The notes: a model not told the origin generated them from the sequence alone. Positions 25,874 to 37,241 are shown, numbered from the stretch's first letter. The stretch is DNA of 64,000 bases from Fredinandcohnia quinoae (GCF_022427965.1 NZ_JAKTTI010000018.1:21354-85353), one strand, 5' to 3'. A program made the numbers and translations.

Positions 25874-26524
25874 TTATAAAGTGATTTCTCTTATTTCCAA
25901 ATATCTTTCAAGCTTTCTTTTCACACGCTGCAATGCATTGTCAATTGATTTCACATGCCTGTTAAGTTCTTCAGATATTTCTTGATAGGATCTACCATCT
26001 AAGTAAAGAGCGAGAACTTTCCTCTCTAGATCACTTAAAAGTTCGGCCATCTTCACTTCTATGTCATCAAATTTTTCTTGGTTAATGATCAATTCCTCAG
26101 GATCCAGTACTTTCGCACCTGAGATCACATCCATTAAGGTACGGTCAGATTCCTCGTCATATATAGGCTTGTCCAATGAGACATATGAGTTGAGTGGAAT
26201 ATGCTTCTGCCTTGTTGCAGTTTTGATCGCGGTAATGATTTGACGGGTTATACAAAGCTCTGCAAACGCTTTAAAGGAAGATAGCTTGTCTTCTTTATAA
26301 TCACGGATTGACTTATATAGGCCTATCATACCTTCCTGTACAATATCTTCACGGTCGGCTCCAATTAAAAAATAGGATCTGGCTTTGGCACGAACAAAGT
26401 TTTTATACTTATTAATTAGATAATCAAGTGCTTCACTTTCACCTGTATGAACTAATTCTACGACTTCTTCATCCTCAAGTCGGTCATATAATCTGTTGCT
26501 TGTCTCATTGAAGCTTGATTTCAC
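25874..26524 (-). CDS. sigH: RNA polymerase sigma-H factor
   Basis: Sigma-H directs transcription for the transition state and the start of sporulation; its presence suggests a spore-forming lineage. The 216-residue product has region 2 (ADREDIVQEGMIGLYKSIRD) and a C-terminal region-4 helix-turn-helix (DGRSYQEISEELNRHVKSID). The start is a GTG after GGGGGGATAGGC. It lies between rae1 and rpmGB, as in B. subtilis. Confidence 0.96.
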   Translation of the reverse strand: MKSSFNETSNRLYDRLEDEEVVELVHTGESEALDYLINKYKNFVRAKARSYFLIGADREDIVQEGMIGLYKSIRDYKEDKLSSFKAFAELCITRQIITAIKTATRQKHIPLNSYVSLDKPIYDEESDRTLMDVISGAKVLDPEELIINQEKFDDIEVKMAELLSDLERKVLALYLDGRSYQEISEELNRHVKSIDNALQRVKRKLERYLEIREITL

Positions 26525-26567
26525 GCCTATCCCCCCGACCCGTACAAAAAATTCTTTATATAGAAAT

Positions 26568-26597
26568 ATTATACAGGACTATTTTTCAAAGCGTCAA
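26568..26597 (-). promoter_or_regulatory. sigH promoter (sigma-A type)
   Basis: TTGACG and TATAAT on the minus strand with an 18-base spacer, about 45 bases before the sigH start. The -35 end overlaps the last bases before the rae1 stop. In B. subtilis the sigH promoter is repressed by AbrB; no operator can be defined here. Confidence 0.65.
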
Positions 26598-26601
26598 CCG
26601 T

Positions 26602-27111
26602 TCATCTTTCTCCACGGCGCCATTTTTCAAAAATTTCTGCAACCTCATCAGAAAGCGGAATTTTCGATGAGCTCTTTTCCTTAAATGATTTCTTTACTTT
26701 TTGCTCGATATTGTTCTCAATCGAATTCATTTCATTTAAAAGTTCTCGTGCTGATTTCCTTAAGGCACCTTGTCCAAAAATTTGCCATTGTTCTGTATAA
26801 TCAGAGGTTGCAACATGAATTTGTGTTTTAATATTTCCTAACTTTTTTGCCATTTTTTCAATGCGTTCATCGGCGGTTTCATTTTGTTTTGTAAAAATCA
26901 CTTCAACCTTACGAGTCTTAAGCTTTGTTTCATTTCCCTGTACGAGGTGGGCATCAAATATAACGATTACTTTATATCCTGTGTATGCCTGGTATTCAGC
27001 CATTTTTTCTATTAACAAATCTCGTGCTGATGCAAAGTCTTTCATTTTTAGCTTTCGTAATTCTGGCCAAGCACCTATGATGTTATATCCATCTACCAGC
27101 AGGATATCCAT
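26602..27111 (-). CDS. rae1: Ribosome-dependent mRNA endonuclease Rae1 (YacP)
   Basis: NYN/PIN-like ribonuclease that in B. subtilis enters the ribosomal A site and cleaves certain mRNAs. The 169-residue product has the metal-binding LLVDGYNIIGAWPEL at its start, VIFDAH near residue 50 and the ATSDYTEQ motif near residue 98. The ATG is 5 bases after the rlmB stop, so they are probably coupled. Confidence 0.92.
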   Translation of the reverse strand: MDILLVDGYNIIGAWPELRKLKMKDFASARDLLIEKMAEYQAYTGYKVIVIFDAHLVQGNETKLKTRKVEVIFTKQNETADERIEKMAKKLGNIKTQIHVATSDYTEQWQIFGQGALRKSARELLNEMNSIENNIEQKVKKSFKEKSSSKIPLSDEVAEIFEKWRRGER

Positions 27112-27116
27112 TTGTA

Positions 27117-27860
27117 CTATTCTCCAAGTGGATTCCGCTTACGATAAACCTCATACATGAGAAGACTGGCAGCGACGGAAGCGTTCAAAGAGGTAACTTT
27201 TCCTTGCATTGGAAGACGGATTAAAAAGTCACATTTATCTTTAATCAATCGTCCAATTCCCTTACCTTCACTTCCAATTACTAAGCCTATTGACATTTTT
27301 CCATCAAGATTACGGTAATCCTCTTTTCCTTTTGCATCTGTTCCAACAATCCAAACGCCACGGTCCTTTAACTCATCAAGTGTCCGAGCAATATTAGTCA
27401 CTCTCGCTACCGGTACATATTCAATCGCACCTGTTGAAGCCTTTGCAACAGTAGTTGTAAGTCCTACTGCTCTTCTTTTTGGGATGATCACGCCATGAGC
27501 TCCAACTGCATCTGCAGTACGCAGAATTGAGCCTAAATTATGTGGATCTTCGATTTCATCAAGAATTAAAATAAACGGGTTTTCATTCCTTTCCTTCGCA
27601 ATGGAAAAGAACTCATCCACTTCTACATATTCATAGGCCGCAACTTGAGCGACAACACCCTGATGATTACCTTCAACCATTTGGTCAATTTTCTTTTTTG
27701 GAACGAATTGAACGAGTACATGATTCTCTTTTGCAAGTGAGGTAATTTGAGTCATTTGTCCACGAACAGAGCCTTCAGCAATCCAAATTTTATTAATTTC
27801 CCTTTCAGACTTTAACGCCTCAATGACTGGATTTTTTCCAATAATATAATCATTTGCCAT
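27117..27860 (-). CDS. rlmB: 23S rRNA 2'-O-methyltransferase RlmB (YacO)
   Basis: SPOUT-family methyltransferase that methylates G2251 in the P loop of 23S rRNA, by homology. The 247-residue product has a substrate-binding N-terminal domain and the trefoil-knot motifs IGLVIGSEGKGIGRLIKD and MQGKVTSLNASVAASLLMYE. It lies between mrnC and rae1. Confidence 0.93.
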   Translation of the reverse strand: MANDYIIGKNPVIEALKSEREINKIWIAEGSVRGQMTQITSLAKENHVLVQFVPKKKIDQMVEGNHQGVVAQVAAYEYVEVDEFFSIAKERNENPFILILDEIEDPHNLGSILRTADAVGAHGVIIPKRRAVGLTTTVAKASTGAIEYVPVARVTNIARTLDELKDRGVWIVGTDAKGKEDYRNLDGKMSIGLVIGSEGKGIGRLIKDKCDFLIRLPMQGKVTSLNASVAASLLMYEVYRKRNPLGE

Positions 27861-27877
27861 CGTATTCTCCTCCTTTC

Positions 27878-28282
27878 CTAGTGTTCAATAATTCGAAATG
27901 CTTCTTCGATAATTATTTCAATTCGATCATTATTCTTTTGCAAATAATGATAGCCAATTAGTGCTTCAAAAGCTGTACTATAGCGGTACGTCTGTACATC
28001 TGTGTTCTTTGGAACTGTACCACTCTTTGCATTTCTTCCTCTTCGAATCACACCTTGCTCTTCTTCCGAAAAGAAATCATCATCCATCATTTGATGAATA
28101 ATCGCTGACTGTGCTTTTGCAGATACATATCGTTTTGCAATATTATGAAGTTGATTCGGCCTAACATTCCCTTTGCTTAACAGGTAATGCCTCACGAATT
28201 TCTCGTATACAGCATCACCCATATAAGCTAGTGCAAGGCTATTTAATTGATGACTATCAATTGTTGTGTCTGAAAAAAACAT
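27878..28282 (-). CDS. mrnC: Mini-ribonuclease III
   Basis: MrnC matures 23S rRNA in Bacillus. It is an RNase III catalytic domain without the double-stranded-RNA-binding domain; the 134-residue length fits. The [20 protein letters not shown] helix and [12 protein letters not shown] motif carry the acidic metal ligands. It begins 3 bases after cysS. Confidence 0.94.
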   Translation of the reverse strand: MFFSDTTIDSHQLNSLALAYMGDAVYEKFVRHYLLSKGNVRPNQLHNIAKRYVSAKAQSAIIHQMMDDDFFSEEEQGVIRRGRNAKSGTVPKNTDVQTYRYSTAFEALIGYHYLQKNNDRIEIIIEEAFRIIEH

Positions 28283-28285
28283 CTC

Positions 28286-29683
28286 TTATCCTCTTTTCCA
28301 ACGTGTACCTTGAGGAGTATCTTCTAAAATAATATTCTTTGCTTTAAGCTCATCACGTATTTGGTCTGACAATGCAAAGTCACGGTTCTTACGTGCTTGA
28401 ATACGTTTTTCGATTAATGCTTCGATTTCCTCATCTAGTAATTCATCTACTTCTAGTGTTAACCCAAGTGCCCCAAACAAAACTACAAACTCTTGTATGA
28501 AGGTGTTAATGACTGCATCAGACGTATTTTTTTCTTGTAAATAATAATTCGCTTGTTTTGATAACTCAAAAAGGACTGATACCGCATTTGCCGTATTAAA
28601 ATCATCATCCATTGAACGAATAAATTCTGTACGGAACTCTTTTACTTTTGCTAGCCATTCTTCGTCATTCGTCGTTAAATTTGTACTGCTAAGGGCACGA
28701 TGCTTAAGATTCGTATATGATGTTCGTAATCGTTCCAGTCCATTTCTTGTACTTTCTAATAATTCAACACTGTAATTAATTGGATGACGGTAATGAACTG
28801 ATAACATAAAGAATCGAATTAATTGTGGGTCATGCTCTTTAATTATATCGTGTACTAAAACAAAATTACCTAGTGATTTTGACATTTTTTCATTATCGAT
28901 ATTTATATAGCCATTGTGCATCCAGTAGTTCGCAAATGTTTTACCATTAACGGCTTCCGATTGAGCAATCTCATTTTCATGGTGAGGAAATGCCAAGTCT
29001 TGACCACCAGCATGGATATCAATTGTATCCCCTAAGTATTTTTTTGCCATGGCAGAACATTCAATATGCCAGCCTGGTCGCCCGTTACCCCATGGGCTCT
29101 CCCAGAATATCTCTCCCTCCTTCGCACCTTTCCAAAGTACAAAGTCGAGAGCATCCCTTTTCTTGTCACCTACTTCAATACGGGTACCAAGACGAAGCTC
29201 ATCAATTGATTGATGAGATAGCTTTCCATACTCTGTAAACTCTCTTGTTTTATAATAGACATCTCCACCCGCTTCATATGCATATCCTTTATCAACAAGC
29301 GCTTGGATAAAATCAATGATAATATCAATGTTCTCTGTTACCCGTGGGTGAACATTTGCTTGTTTGCATCCCAAAGCCGATACATCTTCAAAGTACGCAT
29401 CAATGAAACGGTCCGCGATTGTCGGAACATCTTCTCCAAGCTGATTTGCTGCCTTGATTAACTTATCATCGACATCGGTAAAATTTGATACAAAATTCAC
29501 ATCATATCCTCGAAATTCAAAATAGCGGCGAACAGTATCAAAAACAATCGCAGGTCGGGCATTTCCTATATGAATATAGTTATAAACCGTCGGACCGCAC
29601 ACATACATTTTAACCTTGTTTTCTTCAATCGGTTTAAATTCTTCCTTTTTCCTCGTTAATGTATTATAAATGTGAATGGACAT
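28286..29683 (-). CDS. cysS: Cysteinyl-tRNA synthetase
   Basis: Charges tRNA-Cys. The start [20 protein letters not shown] has AAGGTG upstream. The 465-residue product has the class I HIGH motif (YIHIGNARP), zinc-binding residues including CGPTVYN and the [11 protein letters not shown] segment, and KMSKSLGN near residue 265. It overlaps cysE by 20 bases and shares its T-box control. Confidence 0.97.
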   Translation of the reverse strand: MSIHIYNTLTRKKEEFKPIEENKVKMYVCGPTVYNYIHIGNARPAIVFDTVRRYFEFRGYDVNFVSNFTDVDDKLIKAANQLGEDVPTIADRFIDAYFEDVSALGCKQANVHPRVTENIDIIIDFIQALVDKGYAYEAGGDVYYKTREFTEYGKLSHQSIDELRLGTRIEVGDKKRDALDFVLWKGAKEGEIFWESPWGNGRPGWHIECSAMAKKYLGDTIDIHAGGQDLAFPHHENEIAQSEAVNGKTFANYWMHNGYINIDNEKMSKSLGNFVLVHDIIKEHDPQLIRFFMLSVHYRHPINYSVELLESTRNGLERLRTSYTNLKHRALSSTNLTTNDEEWLAKVKEFRTEFIRSMDDDFNTANAVSVLFELSKQANYYLQEKNTSDAVINTFIQEFVVLFGALGLTLEVDELLDEEIEALIEKRIQARKNRDFALSDQIRDELKAKNIILEDTPQGTRWKRG

Positions 29684-30332
29684 TATCCTGTACACCTTCC
29701 CTGTTTCTAAATTCTATTCTAAGCTGCTCAATTTCATCTTCAAGCTCTTTTATTCGGTCCGATATTGGATCTGGTAAATCGCAGTGATTTAAATCTTTTT
29801 CTTTATCAATTCGAATACCATCTTGAACCACTACACGTCCTGGTATTCCGACAACGGTTGAATTAGGTGGGACATCTCGTAAAACGACTGAGCCCGCTCC
29901 AATTTTTGAATTCTCCCCAATTGTGATTGAACCGAGTACCTTTGCACCCGTTGCAATCAACGCGTTATCAAGAATGGTAGGATGCCTTTTTCCTTTTTCC
30001 TTACCTGTTCCTCCAAGTGTCACACCTTGAAAGACGGTCACATTATTACCAATTTCACAAGTTTCTCCAATTACCACTCCCATCCCATGGTCAATGAAAA
30101 ACCTACGGCCAATTTTTGCACCGGGGTGAATTTCAATACCGGTAAAAAAGCGGCTAATTTGTGAAATGGCTCTCGCTAAGAAAAATAATTTCCGATTAAA
30201 AAGACTGTGTGCAATTCGATGAGCCCATATTGCATGTAAGCCCGAGTATGTTAGGATTACCTCTAAAGAATTCCTAGCTGCAGGGTCCTGCTCAAAGACA
30301 ACCTCGATATCCTCCTTCATCCTTTTAAACAT
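29664..30332 (-). CDS. cysE: Serine O-acetyltransferase
   Basis: Makes O-acetylserine, the carbon precursor for cysteine. I start at [20 protein letters not shown] (30332), 7 bases after GGAGG; the upstream 42 codons of the open frame lie in the T-box leader. The 222 residues include the left-handed beta-helix repeats and the catalytic [20 protein letters not shown] segment. It is co-transcribed with cysS. Confidence 0.96.
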   Translation of the reverse strand: MFKRMKEDIEVVFEQDPAARNSLEVILTYSGLHAIWAHRIAHSLFNRKLFFLARAISQISRFFTGIEIHPGAKIGRRFFIDHGMGVVIGETCEIGNNVTVFQGVTLGGTGKEKGKRHPTILDNALIATGAKVLGSITIGENSKIGAGSVVLRDVPPNSTVVGIPGRVVVQDGIRIDKEKDLNHCDLPDPISDRIKELEDEIEQLRIEFRNREGVQDNVHSHL

Positions 30333-30387
30333 AGGGCAACCTCCAATCCAATATAAATATGCGTTAAGAAAGTCCGGGAAAAATAAA

Positions 30388-30640
30388 AAACGTCCCTGTG
30401 TATTCAACACAGAGACGCTTATGCGCGGTTCCACTCTGTTTAGATAGCGTCGATTCATCTCACACTATCTCAACTTAATCTCATAACGGTGAGGCTCCGC
30501 CCTTATCTACTACACAAAGTGGTTCGACAAGAGACTCAAAGGTGCATTTCAATAAGCATTTAACATAAACCACTTTCAGCCGGCGGTGGTTCTCTCTTTG
30601 AGTGATCCAAAAAGGGCAAGAAACCTACCTTTTTGCATAC
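30388..30640 (-). promoter_or_regulatory. Cysteine T-box riboswitch of cysE-cysS
   Basis: The leader contains the T-box sequence on the minus strand (GAGTGGAACCGCG, at 30424-30437) that pairs with uncharged tRNA ends. The stem I base is formed by CTCAAAG (30596-30602) and CTTTGAG (30535-30541), with a TGC triplet at 30544-30546 in the specifier position, that is, a cysteine codon. A terminator hairpin (30391-30417, then a T run) follows. Uncharged tRNA-Cys should favour the antiterminator. Confidence 0.95.
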
Positions 30641-30740
30641 ACATTTTAATGTAAAGGCTTATTTACTCTCCTTATCAACATTTTCAAATATGGTTCTTAT
30701 TTAAAGATTATCTATACTATATTATATTTTGATCAATATG

Positions 30741-32198
30741 TTAACTAATTAAGCTCTGAATTCGTGATTTTATTTTTTCCTTGCCCAATAAATGAATCGC
30801 TTCAGGAAGATCTGGTCCATGGATTTGTCCGGTTGCCGCTACACGGATTGGCATAAATAAATTTTTACCTTTTTGACCAGTTGCCTTTTGAACAGCCTTG
30901 ATGGCTGCCTTTATTTCGTCAGATGAAAATGTTTCTAGTCCATCAATTTCTTCTACAAATGCTTGTAAAACTTGCGGGACTGTTTCTCCTGCTAATACTT
31001 CCTTCGCTTCTTCCTCATAGTCTATTTCATTTTTAAAGAATAATTCAGTAAGTTCAACAATCTCTGCACCATAGTTCATTTTTTCCTGATGTAATCCGAT
31101 CAAATCACGAGCCCATTGTTGCTGTTCCTCATTCATATTCTCATCAACAAGACCTGCTTTGACTAAATGTGGTAATGCTATTTCAACCAATTGATCGAGA
31201 TTCAACTTCTTGATGTATTGATTATTCATCCACTTAAGTTTATTCGTATCAAATACTGCTGGTGATTTTGATAGACGATTTGAATCAAAGATATTGATAA
31301 ACTCATCCTTTGAATGAATTTCTTCCTCGCCAACCGGTGACCAACCTAAAAGTGTTATGAAATTAAACAATGCTTCTGGTAAATAGCCCAGATTTTTGTA
31401 CTGTTCAATAAATTGGATAATGGATTCATCCCTTTTGCTAAGCTTCTTACGGCTTTCATTGACAATTAACGTCATATGAGCAAATGTTGGTACATCCCAA
31501 TCAAATGCTTCATAAATCATGATTTGTTTTGGGGTGTTTGATATATGATCTTCTCCCCTAAGGACATGGCTTATTCCCATCAAATGGTCATCCATTGCCA
31601 CAGCAAAATTATACGTAGGCGTTCCGTCCTTCTTCACGATAACATAATCACCAATTCCCGCTGATTCAAAGGAAATATCACCTTTTACCATATCATTGAA
31701 TTGGTACACTTTTCCTGCAGGAACACGGAAGCGAATACTTGGTAAACGTCCTTCTTTTTCAAAAGCCTCTTGCTCTTCTTTGGAAAGATTACGACATTTC
31801 CCTGAATAATGTGGTGTTTCACCTCGTGCAGCTTGTTCCTCACGTTCCTTTTCAATTTCCTCTTCGGAACAATAGCACTTATATGCTAATCCTTTTTCGA
31901 GTAATTCCTCATAATGCTTTCTATAAATTTCATTACGCTCTGATTGGCGGTATGGTCCATATACTCCGCCAATATCTGGACCTTCATCCCATTCAACGCC
32001 AAGCCATTTTAAAAATGTTAATTGGCTTTCTTCTCCACCTTCAATATTACGCTTTTTGTCGGTATCCTCAATTCGAATAATAAATTTTCCATTTTGGTTT
32101 TTTGCATACAAATAATTAAATAAAGCCGTCCTCGCATTCCCTATATGTAAATGACCTGTTGGGCTTGGTGCATATCGTACTCTTATGTTATTTGACAT
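30741..32198 (-). CDS. gltX: Glutamyl-tRNA synthetase
   Basis: Charges tRNA-Glu, and in most Bacilli also tRNA-Gln, which is later amidated by GatCAB. The 485-residue product begins [20 protein letters not shown] with the HIGH motif, has the zinc-site region [14 protein letters not shown] near residue 108, and KLSKRDESI as the KMSKS motif. It sits alone between ispF and the cysE T-box. Confidence 0.97.
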   Translation of the reverse strand: MSNNIRVRYAPSPTGHLHIGNARTALFNYLYAKNQNGKFIIRIEDTDKKRNIEGGEESQLTFLKWLGVEWDEGPDIGGVYGPYRQSERNEIYRKHYEELLEKGLAYKCYCSEEEIEKEREEQAARGETPHYSGKCRNLSKEEQEAFEKEGRLPSIRFRVPAGKVYQFNDMVKGDISFESAGIGDYVIVKKDGTPTYNFAVAMDDHLMGISHVLRGEDHISNTPKQIMIYEAFDWDVPTFAHMTLIVNESRKKLSKRDESIIQFIEQYKNLGYLPEALFNFITLLGWSPVGEEEIHSKDEFINIFDSNRLSKSPAVFDTNKLKWMNNQYIKKLNLDQLVEIALPHLVKAGLVDENMNEEQQQWARDLIGLHQEKMNYGAEIVELTELFFKNEIDYEEEAKEVLAGETVPQVLQAFVEEIDGLETFSSDEIKAAIKAVQKATGQKGKNLFMPIRVAATGQIHGPDLPEAIHLLGKEKIKSRIQSLIS

Positions 32199-32272
32199 AT
32201 TGTTTTACCCCCATTACATCTCTCAACTCTTACTACTCACGATATTTTATCATCAACTAATGTGCTTCACAA

Positions 32273-32749
32273 TTAACCCTTTTGAAGCAATACGGCCACC
32301 TGGGCTGCAATTCCTTCGCCACGTCCGGTAAACCCTAGTTTTTCTGTTGTTGTTGCTTTCACATTCACCTGTGAGATTGAAGCTTCTAGAAGCTCTGCAA
32401 TCCTCTTTTGAATTTGTTCAATATATGGAGCCATCTTAGGCTTTTGTGCGATAATTGTACAATCTACATTCCCTAGCACATAACCCTTTTCCTTAACTAA
32501 CTTCCATACATGCTCCATTAGCACCGCAGAATCGGCATCTTTAAAAGCTGGGTCAGTGTCAGGGAAATGCCTCCCGATATCCCCTTCTCCAATCGCACCT
32601 AAACAAGCATCTGAGACAGTATGCAGTAACACATCTGCATCTGAATGACCTAAAAGACCTTTTTCATACGGTATTTCAATTCCACCAATAATCAATGGAC
32701 GACCCTCGACTAATTGATGAACATCAAAGCCTTGCCCAATCCGGAACAC
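32273..32749 (-). CDS. ispF: 2-C-methyl-D-erythritol 2,4-cyclodiphosphate synthase
   Basis: Fifth step of the MEP isoprenoid pathway. I use the GTG start (32749), 8 bases after GAGGGGG, giving 158 residues beginning (M)[18 protein letters not shown]; the ATG further upstream overlaps ispD. Metal ligands GFDVH and HSDADVLLH and the [20 protein letters not shown] motif are intact. Confidence 0.95.
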   Translation of the reverse strand: MFRIGQGFDVHQLVEGRPLIIGGIEIPYEKGLLGHSDADVLLHTVSDACLGAIGEGDIGRHFPDTDPAFKDADSAVLMEHVWKLVKEKGYVLGNVDCTIIAQKPKMAPYIEQIQKRIAELLEASISQVNVKATTTEKLGFTGRGEGIAAQVAVLLQKG

Positions 32750-32775
32750 GATAATTCCCCCTCTATGTATATTTT

Positions 32776-33474
<699 letters not shown>

Positions 33475-33534
33475 CTATCAATTTCATTTATATCTATGGA
33501 TTCATTTTATGATATTGCTATAGAAAAGTATAGT

Positions 33535-34626
33535 CTATAATGCCTTTTCTAGTAGCTTGGGCTTTGCAAAAATCATCCGACCGGCTGATGTTTGTAATAC
33601 ACTCGTTACAAGTACATCAATTCGTTTTCCGATATAATCGCGACCTTCCTCCACGACAATCATTGTACCATCATCAAGATATGCAACACCTTGATTATGC
33701 TCTTTCCCATCTTTAATGACCTGTACATTTAATTCTTCACCTGGAAGGACAACCGGTTTAACAGCATTCGCTAAATCATTAATATTTAATACCGCAACAT
33801 TCTGCAGTTCACATACCTTATTAAGATTGAAGTCATTTGTAACAACAACACCGCTCGTTAATTGAGCAAGCTTCACAAGCTTACTATCAACCTCTTGAAT
33901 ATCCTCAAAGTCTCCTTCATAAATATCTACCTTTATGGAAAGTTCTTTTTGGATTCTGTTTAAAATATCAAGCCCTCTTCTTCCACGATTTCGTTTAAGT
34001 ACATCTGATGAATCTGCAATATGCTGCAATTCTTCTAGTACAAATCGTGGAATAACAATCGTTCCTTCTAGAAATCCAGTTTGACATATATCTGCAACAC
34101 GGCCATCAATAATGACACTCGTATCTAAAATTTTTAGTTGCTTTGCCTTTGAATTCGTCTCTTCCTCTTCGGCACCCTTTTTCTTGCCTATCCGATTAAT
34201 AGAAAATAAACTGACAAGTTCATCTCTCTTTTTAAATCCTACTTGGAATCCCAAATAACCTAATAGAACAGTTACGAAAATTGGAACGACCGTATTAACA
34301 ACGACAAATCCAATTCGATCTAATGGAATAACAATTAAAAATGCAACAATTAAACCAAAGATAAGGCCTAAACTGCCAAATAACACATCAGTTACAGGAG
34401 CCTTAATCAAAGCTTCCTCTAACCATTTAATAAGTCCTACAATGTAATCAATTAACCAAAAAGTCGTAATAAATAATATAATAGCACCTAATATCGCAAG
34501 CGTATATGGCTTATTTAAGAATGGAATATTGTCGATATTTAACAGCTCCAGTAATTCTGGTAAGTAAAGAGCACCAAGAATACCTCCAACAATTATAAAG
34601 AATAGCTGCACAATACGTTTTAACAT
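33535..34626 (-). CDS. yacL: Membrane PIN-TRAM domain protein (YacL)
   Basis: A 363-residue protein with four membrane segments in the first 120 residues, a PIN nuclease-type domain from about residue 165 ([28 protein letters not shown]), and a C-terminal TRAM RNA-binding domain. The family is conserved in Gram-positives, but its function is not established; RNA cleavage at the membrane is an inference. It normally follows disA, which is absent here. Confidence 0.92.
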   Translation of the reverse strand: MLKRIVQLFFIIVGGILGALYLPELLELLNIDNIPFLNKPYTLAILGAIILFITTFWLIDYIVGLIKWLEEALIKAPVTDVLFGSLGLIFGLIVAFLIVIPLDRIGFVVVNTVVPIFVTVLLGYLGFQVGFKKRDELVSLFSINRIGKKKGAEEEETNSKAKQLKILDTSVIIDGRVADICQTGFLEGTIVIPRFVLEELQHIADSSDVLKRNRGRRGLDILNRIQKELSIKVDIYEGDFEDIQEVDSKLVKLAQLTSGVVVTNDFNLNKVCELQNVAVLNINDLANAVKPVVLPGEELNVQVIKDGKEHNQGVAYLDDGTMIVVEEGRDYIGKRIDVLVTSVLQTSAGRMIFAKPKLLEKAL

Positions 34627-34853
34627 TCCTTCACCTCCTCTTATTCATTATAATCACTTTATAATAATTGAAACCTACAATAAATAGATTTTTAAAAATG
34701 TAAACAGAATGACATAGATGTGTAAAACAATACTTATATAGTATTTTTTATTTAACTATTTATTATTACCTTATTTACACTTAAATTTTTGAGCACCTCA
34801 AAAAATGAACAATTTATTATTATACGATTTTAATTGAAATATGTTTCATTTTT

Positions 34854-35585
34854 TTATCTGCCTAATGTATGTTGAATTGCTTGACGAACATCACTGACTC
34901 CTATTACTTCTATTCCTCGAGGAATCGTCCATCCCCCTAAGTTTCGTTCTGGTATAATGACCCTTTTGAAGCCAAGCTTTGCTGCCTCCTGAACACGCTG
35001 CTCAATTCTCGATACTCGTCTTACCTCTCCGGTCAGTCCTACTTCACCGACAATGACATCCGTAGGATTGGATGGTTGATCCCGAAAGCTTGAAGCAATG
35101 CTTAAAGCAACAGCTAAATCAATAGCAGGTTCATCTAATTTCACCCCACCCGCTACCTTTAAGTATGCATCTTGATTTTGGAGTAGTAATCCAACACGTT
35201 TTTCCAATACTGCCATAAGCAGTGATACCCGATTATGATCAATTCCCGTTGCCATTCGACGTGGATTACCGAAGCTCGTAGGAGAAATAAGTGCTTGCAC
35301 TTCAACTAGGACAGGACGTGTTCCTTCCATCGAAGCAACGACAGTTGACCCCGCAGCGCCAGCTGAGCGCTCTTCAAGGAAAATCTCTGAAGGGTTCTCT
35401 ACCTCTTCAAGTCCTGATTCCTTCATTTCAAAAATACCCATTTCATTTGTTGATCCAAAGCGGTTTTTAACAGCTCTTAAAATTCGATACGTATGGTGTC
35501 GCTCTCCTTCAAAATACAAAACAGTATCTACCATATGCTCTAGTAATCTCGGACCTGCAATATTCCCCTCTTTTGTTACATGCCC
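34854..35585 (-). pseudogene. radA: Host radA, 3' fragment (cut off by element insertion)
   Basis: The C-terminal 243 codons of the recombination ATPase RadA/Sms, beginning [20 protein letters not shown] and containing [11 protein letters not shown] and the Lon-protease-like C-terminal domain. It joins in frame to the fragment at 56551-57192; together they make about 457 residues, the normal length, so nothing was lost. A GTG at 35588 lies in the junction core but has no binding site, so this part is probably not translated alone. Confidence 0.93.
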
Positions 35586-35588
35586 CAC
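35583..35588. repeat. Left attachment core of the element
   Basis: The host radA coding frame resumes here (CCCCAC on the plus strand). The matching position at the right junction is GCCGAC at 56551-56556. The two 6-mers differ at two positions, so the crossover core is inferred from alignment of the radA reading frame, not from a perfect duplication. Confidence 0.7.
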
Positions 35589-35607
35589 TTATATTTGTCT
35601 AATATAT

Positions 35608-35675
35608 TGATAAAACCACCAAACCATTGATATAAATGGGTTTCCTAAATGATAAAACCTAACTAATGATAAAAC
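35608..35675 (+). repeat. Left-end repeats of TGATAAAAC (three copies)
   Basis: The 9-mer TGATAAAAC occurs at 35608-35616, 35650-35658 and 35667-35675, all in the same orientation and starting 20 bases inside the left end. The right end has the same 9-mer inverted. They are good candidates for recombinase-binding sites. Confidence 0.75.
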
Positions 35676-35713
35676 TATTATTATCATCATCTTCAAACTT
35701 AACCTTGTATGGG

Positions 35714-36307
35714 TTAATCATCAAATAGGTCTTTAAAAGTCGTTTTAGTCTCACTATAATTTTTTATGTCTATGATATTGTCCTTAAGTTTATTCTCATT
35801 ACGTTCAATTGCTAACGTGCTTTGAACTGCCATTTTCTTCATTTCATCTTTGTAAAATTCAATATCCTCTTTTAATGAAGCAATTTGACTTTTCAGATGA
35901 AGATTCTCCCTTTCCAGTTCTTCAGCATGAAGAGATTTTTCTAAGCTAAATTGATACGCCTCTAATAAAGTATCAATTACCTCAACCAACTTATTTTTAT
36001 TCTTATAATTCTTGATGACTATATCTTCTGCGGAGGGAATATTCCACAATTCTTTTACATCTTTAATAGGAGCAATAACGGTTATATCTTCTATCTTCTT
36101 GTTTACCAGCTTAATTTCCTTTTTTATATCCTCATTGAATCTCCAGGCTTGAATTGGAATATCAGTATATTTGACCAAATCAGCAACTTTAACTTTATTA
36201 GGATTTTCATTACTTACATATTTATATAATAATTCCTTTAAATACTCCGTATCATACTTCTTCGGTCTACCACCCTTATTTTTTTGATTTTTCTCTTCCA
36301 CTGACAT
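35714..36307 (-). CDS. DNA-binding coiled-coil protein of the element
   Basis: A 197-residue protein. I prefer the start MSVEEKNQKNKGGRPKKYDT (36307) because AGAGGGTGA precedes it; an ATG at 36331 overlaps the recombinase stop. The N-terminus has a basic GGRPKKYDTEYLKELLYKYV segment, then a probable helix-turn-helix (KVADLVKYTDIPIQAWRF), and residues about 120-180 form a coiled coil rich in Glu/Lys/Leu. It resembles small accessory proteins that accompany Tn554-type recombinases, but I cannot assign it firmly. It probably helps excision or integration. Confidence 0.6.
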   Translation of the reverse strand: MSVEEKNQKNKGGRPKKYDTEYLKELLYKYVSNENPNKVKVADLVKYTDIPIQAWRFNEDIKKEIKLVNKKIEDITVIAPIKDVKELWNIPSAEDIVIKNYKNKNKLVEVIDTLLEAYQFSLEKSLHAEELERENLHLKSQIASLKEDIEFYKDEMKKMAVQSTLAIERNENKLKDNIIDIKNYSETKTTFKDLFDD

Positions 36308-36327
36308 TAAGATTTCACCCTCTTTCT

Positions 36328-36876
36328 TCATTTATTTATATAGCGGTATAGAGTCGTTTTGCTAACACTCGTTGCATTTGTAATTTCCTTTATTGAATAA
36401 TCCTTACTATTATACATTTTTATGGCTAATTCTATATTATTATTCGACTTCGGAGGTCTTCCTCCCTTCCTACCCCTCATTCTTGAATTTTCAAGTCCTT
36501 CTCTTGTTCTTTGTGAAATTAAGTCCCTCTCGAATTGAGAAATTCCAGCAAAAATCGTAAACATAAGTTTACCTTGCGGTGTAGTAGTGTCTAACCAACT
36601 TTCTTTTAAAGATTTAATATGGGCACCTTTTTGCTCTATTACTTCTACAACCTTAAATAAATCCTTTGTACTCCTGCTAAGTCTTGTAAGTTCCGTTACA
36701 ATGATTACGTCATTAGGTCTAAGTTGTTCCAAAAGTTTTTCTAACTCAATTCTCTCCAATTTTGTTCCAGTTACCTTTTCCTTATAAACCTTTTCACAAC
36801 CAGCTTTCTTTAATTGTTCAAGTTGACTTTCAAAGTTCTGCATTTTGGAACTTACCCTGGCATACCCAAATATCAT
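36328..36876 (-). CDS. Serine recombinase (resolvase/invertase family)
   Basis: A 182-residue small serine recombinase. The catalytic serine lies in GYARVSSK near residue 9, with the RLSRS arginine motif near residue 68, and the C-terminus carries a helix-turn-helix (KEITNATSVSKTTLYRYINK). The GRKGGRPPK segment links the two domains. AAGGAGG lies 8 bases before the ATG. Spacing upstream (36895-36990) contains GTACCATAAAC and TTTTTGGTAC in opposite orientation, which may be part of its site. It could act as a resolvase or an inverter; nothing here decides which. Confidence 0.9.
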   Translation of the reverse strand: MIFGYARVSSKMQNFESQLEQLKKAGCEKVYKEKVTGTKLERIELEKLLEQLRPNDVIIVTELTRLSRSTKDLFKVVEVIEQKGAHIKSLKESWLDTTTPQGKLMFTIFAGISQFERDLISQRTREGLENSRMRGRKGGRPPKSNNNIELAIKMYNSKDYSIKEITNATSVSKTTLYRYINK

Positions 36877-36997
36877 CCGTTTTCCTCCTTACAGTTACCA
36901 TGTCTCCAAAGTACCATAAACGTAAGGATTCATCAATTTTGGGAATTTGATTTTGGAACTGTTTTTGGTACTGATATTCAACAGTATTTCAACAAAA

Positions 36998-37050
36998 AAA
37001 TAACTGGGTTCAAAAGTTCCGATAACGACCGTTTTTGAAACCAGTTATTT
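36998..37050 (-). terminator. Terminator of the transglutaminase-fold operon
   Basis: Long arms AAATAACTGG(G)TTCAAAA and TTTTGAA(A)CCAGTTATTT pair around a loop, with T runs on either strand. It lies just after the 50-residue gene and also before the serine recombinase, so it separates the two units. Confidence 0.85.
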
Positions 37051-37085
37051 TTGGTGGGAGACATATTATATAAAACAAAAGAGTA

Positions 37086-37238
37086 TTATCTTCTCCAAAA
37101 GAAAATCCTTTTCCTTTTTAATCCTTCTAAAAAGTCGAGTAGCTCTTTTGTATCGTTTTCCCGTCTTATGGTCATTGGAGAAGGAGTGGGAAGAGAACAG
37201 TACACTTTTGATTTAACTATAAATTTTCTTTCTTCCAT
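37086..37238 (-). CDS. Small basic protein, 50 residues, function unknown
   Basis: An open frame beginning MEERKFIVKSKVYCSLPTPS and ending FLEGLKRKRIFFWRR. It starts 3 bases after the preceding small gene, with GGGG about 10 bases upstream, and stops 36 bases before a strong terminator. The tight packing with the gene upstream is the main support. Not recognised. It has one cysteine and a strongly basic aromatic C-terminus. Confidence 0.5.
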   Translation of the reverse strand: MEERKFIVKSKVYCSLPTPSPMTIRRENDTKELLDFLEGLKRKRIFFWRR

Positions 37239-37241
37239 TAT

